Assembly: GCA_903864485.1 (NCBI GenBank)
Contig: CAIPGD010000272.1
Coordinates: forward strand, 1 to 8,667
Reading direction: 5' to 3'
DNA: 8,667 bases
From: an uncultured bacterium
Lineage (GTDB): Bacteria; Pseudomonadota; Gammaproteobacteria; Burkholderiales; Burkholderiaceae_E
Under the pieces are notes generated by a model. The model was not told where the DNA came from and made no database searches. It worked only from the letters and a program-made list of their open reading frames with translations. The position numbers and the translations under genes are program-made. Below, piece by piece: positions 6,817 through 8,667 of this stretch (position 1 is the first letter of the stretch; each line of letters opens with the position of its first letter).

Positions 6817-7662
6817 ATGGACCCTCAAGCTCAGCCGCCTACCGCCGACGAACCCAGCTTCGCGTCACGTCTGTTGCGCGAGCCCCTATTGCATTTCCTC
6901 GTGCTGGGGGCGTTCGTTTTCGGCGTTGATTATTCGCTGAACCTCGACAAAGAAGATCCGCAAACGATCACGATCTCCAAATCCGTCAAGACCGAGGCGC
7001 ACGACATCTTTGCGGCCGGCCTCAAACGCGAACCCAATGATGCCGAAATGAAGACACTTCTCGACCGCTGGGTCGACAATGAAGTGCTCTACCGCGAAGG
7101 CATCGCGCTAGGTCTGGACCGCGGCGACAGCACGATTCGTGACCGCATCATCTTCAAGGCCCTGAGCGTGACCCAATCGGGAATCACCCTTCCGAAGATT
7201 GACGAAACTGGAGTGCGCAAATGGTTCGAATCCAAACGCGAACGATACGACACCCCAGTACGATTTGATTTCCTGGAAGCAGTCGTGACCAGTGACCGAT
7301 CCGCAGAGACCCTACAAGGCTTCGTAGACGCGCTCAACGGCAAGGGCAAGAGCGATGCGGAAAGCAGCCTGCGCGTCTTTAAAGACCGCCCAAGGCAAAA
7401 TCTGCTGCAAAGCTATGGCGCCGATTTCACCGCGGCCATTGAGAAAGCGCCCCCCGGCGTGTGGCAACTCATCAACAGCAGCGAAGGCCTGCGTGTAGTC
7501 CGCCTCGAGGAAATCAAGCCAGGCGTACCCGCCGACTTCGATCAGAACAAAGATGCGATTTACCAGGACTGGCGCGATGACACCATGGCCCAACTCACCA
7601 CGAATGCAGTGCGCGAAATGGGTAAGAAATACAAAATCCGCGAAGAAGAGGTGAAGCCTTGA
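6817..7662 (+). CDS. Membrane-anchored PpiC/SurA-like peptidyl-prolyl isomerase family protein, probably catalytically degenerate
   Basis: A 281-residue protein from ATG 6817; a TTG at 6808 would add three residues, and neither start has a clear Shine-Dalgarno, so translation may be coupled to the gene ending 16 bases upstream. An N-terminal cytoplasmic tail is followed by one membrane helix (about 24-40), so the rest should face the periplasm. Residues about 67-115 match the helical chaperone-like region of SurA/PpiC proteins (REPNDAEMKTLLDRWVDNEV, then YREGIALGLDR). Residues about 146-235 align in pattern with a parvulin domain (YGADF, PPGVW, SSEGLRVVRL). The usual first strand histidine (as in RHILV) is replaced by FDFLEAVV, and the closing GxH is SEGLRVV, so the catalytic histidines are missing. 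It is more likely a chaperone or assembly factor for the exported cluster proteins than an active isomerase. Its stop overlaps the HupE-like start by 4 bases. Confidence 0.82.
   Translation: MDPQAQPPTADEPSFASRLLREPLLHFLVLGAFVFGVDYSLNLDKEDPQTITISKSVKTEAHDIFAAGLKREPNDAEMKTLLDRWVDNEVLYREGIALGLDRGDSTIRDRIIFKALSVTQSGITLPKIDETGVRKWFESKRERYDTPVRFDFLEAVVTSDRSAETLQGFVDALNGKGKSDAESSLRVFKDRPRQNLLQSYGADFTAAIEKAPPGVWQLINSSEGLRVVRLEEIKPGVPADFDQNKDAIYQDWRDDTMAQLTTNAVREMGKKYKIREEEVKP
7648..7651 (+). promoter_or_regulatory. Ribosome binding site for the HupE-like gene
   Basis: GAGG inside the end of the upstream gene, 7 bases before TTG 7659. It supports the TTG start over the in-frame ATG at 7683. Confidence 0.6.
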
Positions 7663-8627
7663 AGGGGCTCCTGACCCGGTTGATGCTCTGCTTTGCCCTG
7701 GCGGGATTCTTCGGACCGATCGTTCATGCGCATGAGATGACGATGGCGGAAATGACCTTGCGCGAAGTCGCGCCGGGTCAATTCGTTTGGTCTTGGGGAG
7801 CCCCCGGAAAGGGCCGGCCGATCGCGGACGACCTGACCCCGATCTGGCCCGAAGGGTGTAAAGCCGACTCACAGACCATTCAGTGTGGCGCCAAGGGACT
7901 GTCTGGCCAATTCTCGATCGTGGGTGTGGGCAAAGCCTATTCGGCCGCGATCGTTCGAATCTACTGGCGTGGCGGCGACCGCCAGGTCATCACCCTCACG
8001 AGCGCTCAACCTAAAGTACAGCTCTTTGGCAGCGCCAAAGACGAGCGAGCGGGCGGCGAAGTCGCGACCGCTTATTTCTCACTCGGTATCGAACATATCC
8101 TGACGGGGTTTGATCACCTGTTGTTCGTCATCAGCCTCTTGTTTCTGGTGGGATTTCGCAAACGTCTGGTCGCCACGATTACTGCATTCACATTGGCCCA
8201 TAGCGTGACGCTCGCCGCCAGCGCTCTGGGTCTTTTGGTGCTCCGCTCGCCGCCGGTTGAAGCATCGATCGCGCTTTCGATCGTTCTGGTCAGCGCTGAA
8301 GCGCTGCACCAACGAGAGACCTGGACGCGACGCTGGCCCGCTCTGGTTGCCTTTGTCTTTGGACTCGTGCACGGCCTTGGATTCGCGGGGGCCCTTAAAG
8401 AAATTGGCCTGCCCGAGCAGCATGTATCAATCGCACTGCTGACCTTCAATCTGGGAGTCGAAGCGGGTCAGTTACTCGTGGTTGGGTTGGCGTGGGGCCT
8501 TACGCTCCTCATCGTGCGAACGCCGATGGCGAGTCGCCTTAAGGCGCCTGCACTCTATGGGATCGGCGCCATCGCCGCCTTCTGGTCGCTCGAGCGAATT
8601 GCGCTGATCGTTGGCTGGCCGAACTGA
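7659..8627 (+). CDS. HupE/UreJ-family membrane protein with signal peptide and periplasmic domain
   Basis: A 322-residue protein. Residues 1-24 are a signal peptide (ending VHA, then HEMTMAEM). Residues 25-135 form a soluble beta-rich periplasmic domain with C67 and C76 as a possible disulfide. Residues 136-320 hold about six membrane helices with the family's polar motifs: GIEHILTGFDHLLFV (H146, D152, H153), TAFTLAHSVTLA (H181), VFGLVHGLGFAG (H238) and FNLGVEAGQL (E268). Such histidine/acid motifs bind nickel or cobalt in HupE and UreJ permeases, but this longer variety (HupE/UreJ_2 type) is not tied to hydrogenase or urease genes here, so the metal is uncertain. TTG 7659 overlaps the upstream stop by 4 bases and has a good Shine-Dalgarno, showing translational coupling. 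It may supply or sense a metal for the DUF3604 hydrolase (inference). Confidence 0.85.
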   Translation: MKGLLTRLMLCFALAGFFGPIVHAHEMTMAEMTLREVAPGQFVWSWGAPGKGRPIADDLTPIWPEGCKADSQTIQCGAKGLSGQFSIVGVGKAYSAAIVRIYWRGGDRQVITLTSAQPKVQLFGSAKDERAGGEVATAYFSLGIEHILTGFDHLLFVISLLFLVGFRKRLVATITAFTLAHSVTLAASALGLLVLRSPPVEASIALSIVLVSAEALHQRETWTRRWPALVAFVFGLVHGLGFAGALKEIGLPEQHVSIALLTFNLGVEAGQLLVVGLAWGLTLLIVRTPMASRLKAPALYGIGAIAAFWSLERIALIVGWPN

Positions 8628-8633
8628 AGCAAC

Positions 8634-8667
8634 ATGGTGACCGATCTCATTCCATTGTTTCCAACCC
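8634..8667 (+). CDS. Possible start of a further gene, cut by the window edge
   Basis: An ATG 6 bases after the HupE-like stop opens a frame reading MVTDLIPLFPT to the edge. Spacing and direction fit continuation of the operon. There is only a weak GAAG before it, and eleven codons are too few to identify or prove it. Confidence 0.3.
   Translation, partial: MVTDLIPLFPT

Noticed and set aside
7659..8627. HupE-like gene as evidence for a hydrogenase or urease locus
   Set aside because: No hydrogenase, urease or nickel-chaperone genes are present; this longer signal-peptide-bearing type is widespread away from such loci.

Overview
The window (about 60% G+C judged by eye) is dense proteobacterial DNA. 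Protein styles suggest a Beta- or Gammaproteobacterium, with a Burkholderiales-like feel, but no marker gene fixes the taxon. I saw no rRNA, tRNA, CRISPR array, insertion sequence or integrase.

Left part (1-1161, minus strand): the start of a molybdenum hydroxylase operon of the xanthine dehydrogenase / aerobic CO dehydrogenase superfamily. A complete small [2Fe-2S] subunit (679-1161, TTG start behind a consensus Shine-Dalgarno) is followed 29 bases later by the N-terminal 216 residues of the large molybdopterin subunit, which runs off the left edge. No FAD (medium) subunit is visible.

Divergent gap (1162-1486): about 325 bases with no gene, holding three inverted repeats within 105 bases. 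It probably contains the control region for both directions.

Right part (1487-8627, plus strand): five tightly spaced genes, all predicted to be envelope proteins. They are a small lipoprotein, a large exported PHP-type metallohydrolase of the DUF3604 family, a polytopic membrane protein fused to a spermidine-synthase-like domain, a membrane-anchored SurA/PpiC-like protein with a degenerate parvulin region, and a HupE/UreJ-type membrane protein with a signal peptide and periplasmic domain. Gaps are 17, 95, 16 and -4 bases. The 95-base gap holds two strong hairpins; the second has a U-tract and is a classic intrinsic terminator that ends 13 bases before the next probable start codon. The cluster is therefore either two transcription units or one operon with built-in attenuation.

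How they may work together (inference): the lipoprotein and the PHP enzyme act outside the cytoplasm, the PpiC-like protein may be a folding or assembly factor for them, HupE may handle a metal ion, and the fused transporter/Rossmann protein may move or modify a small molecule. No pathway is known to me for this set; it is the best candidate in the window for an undescribed system.
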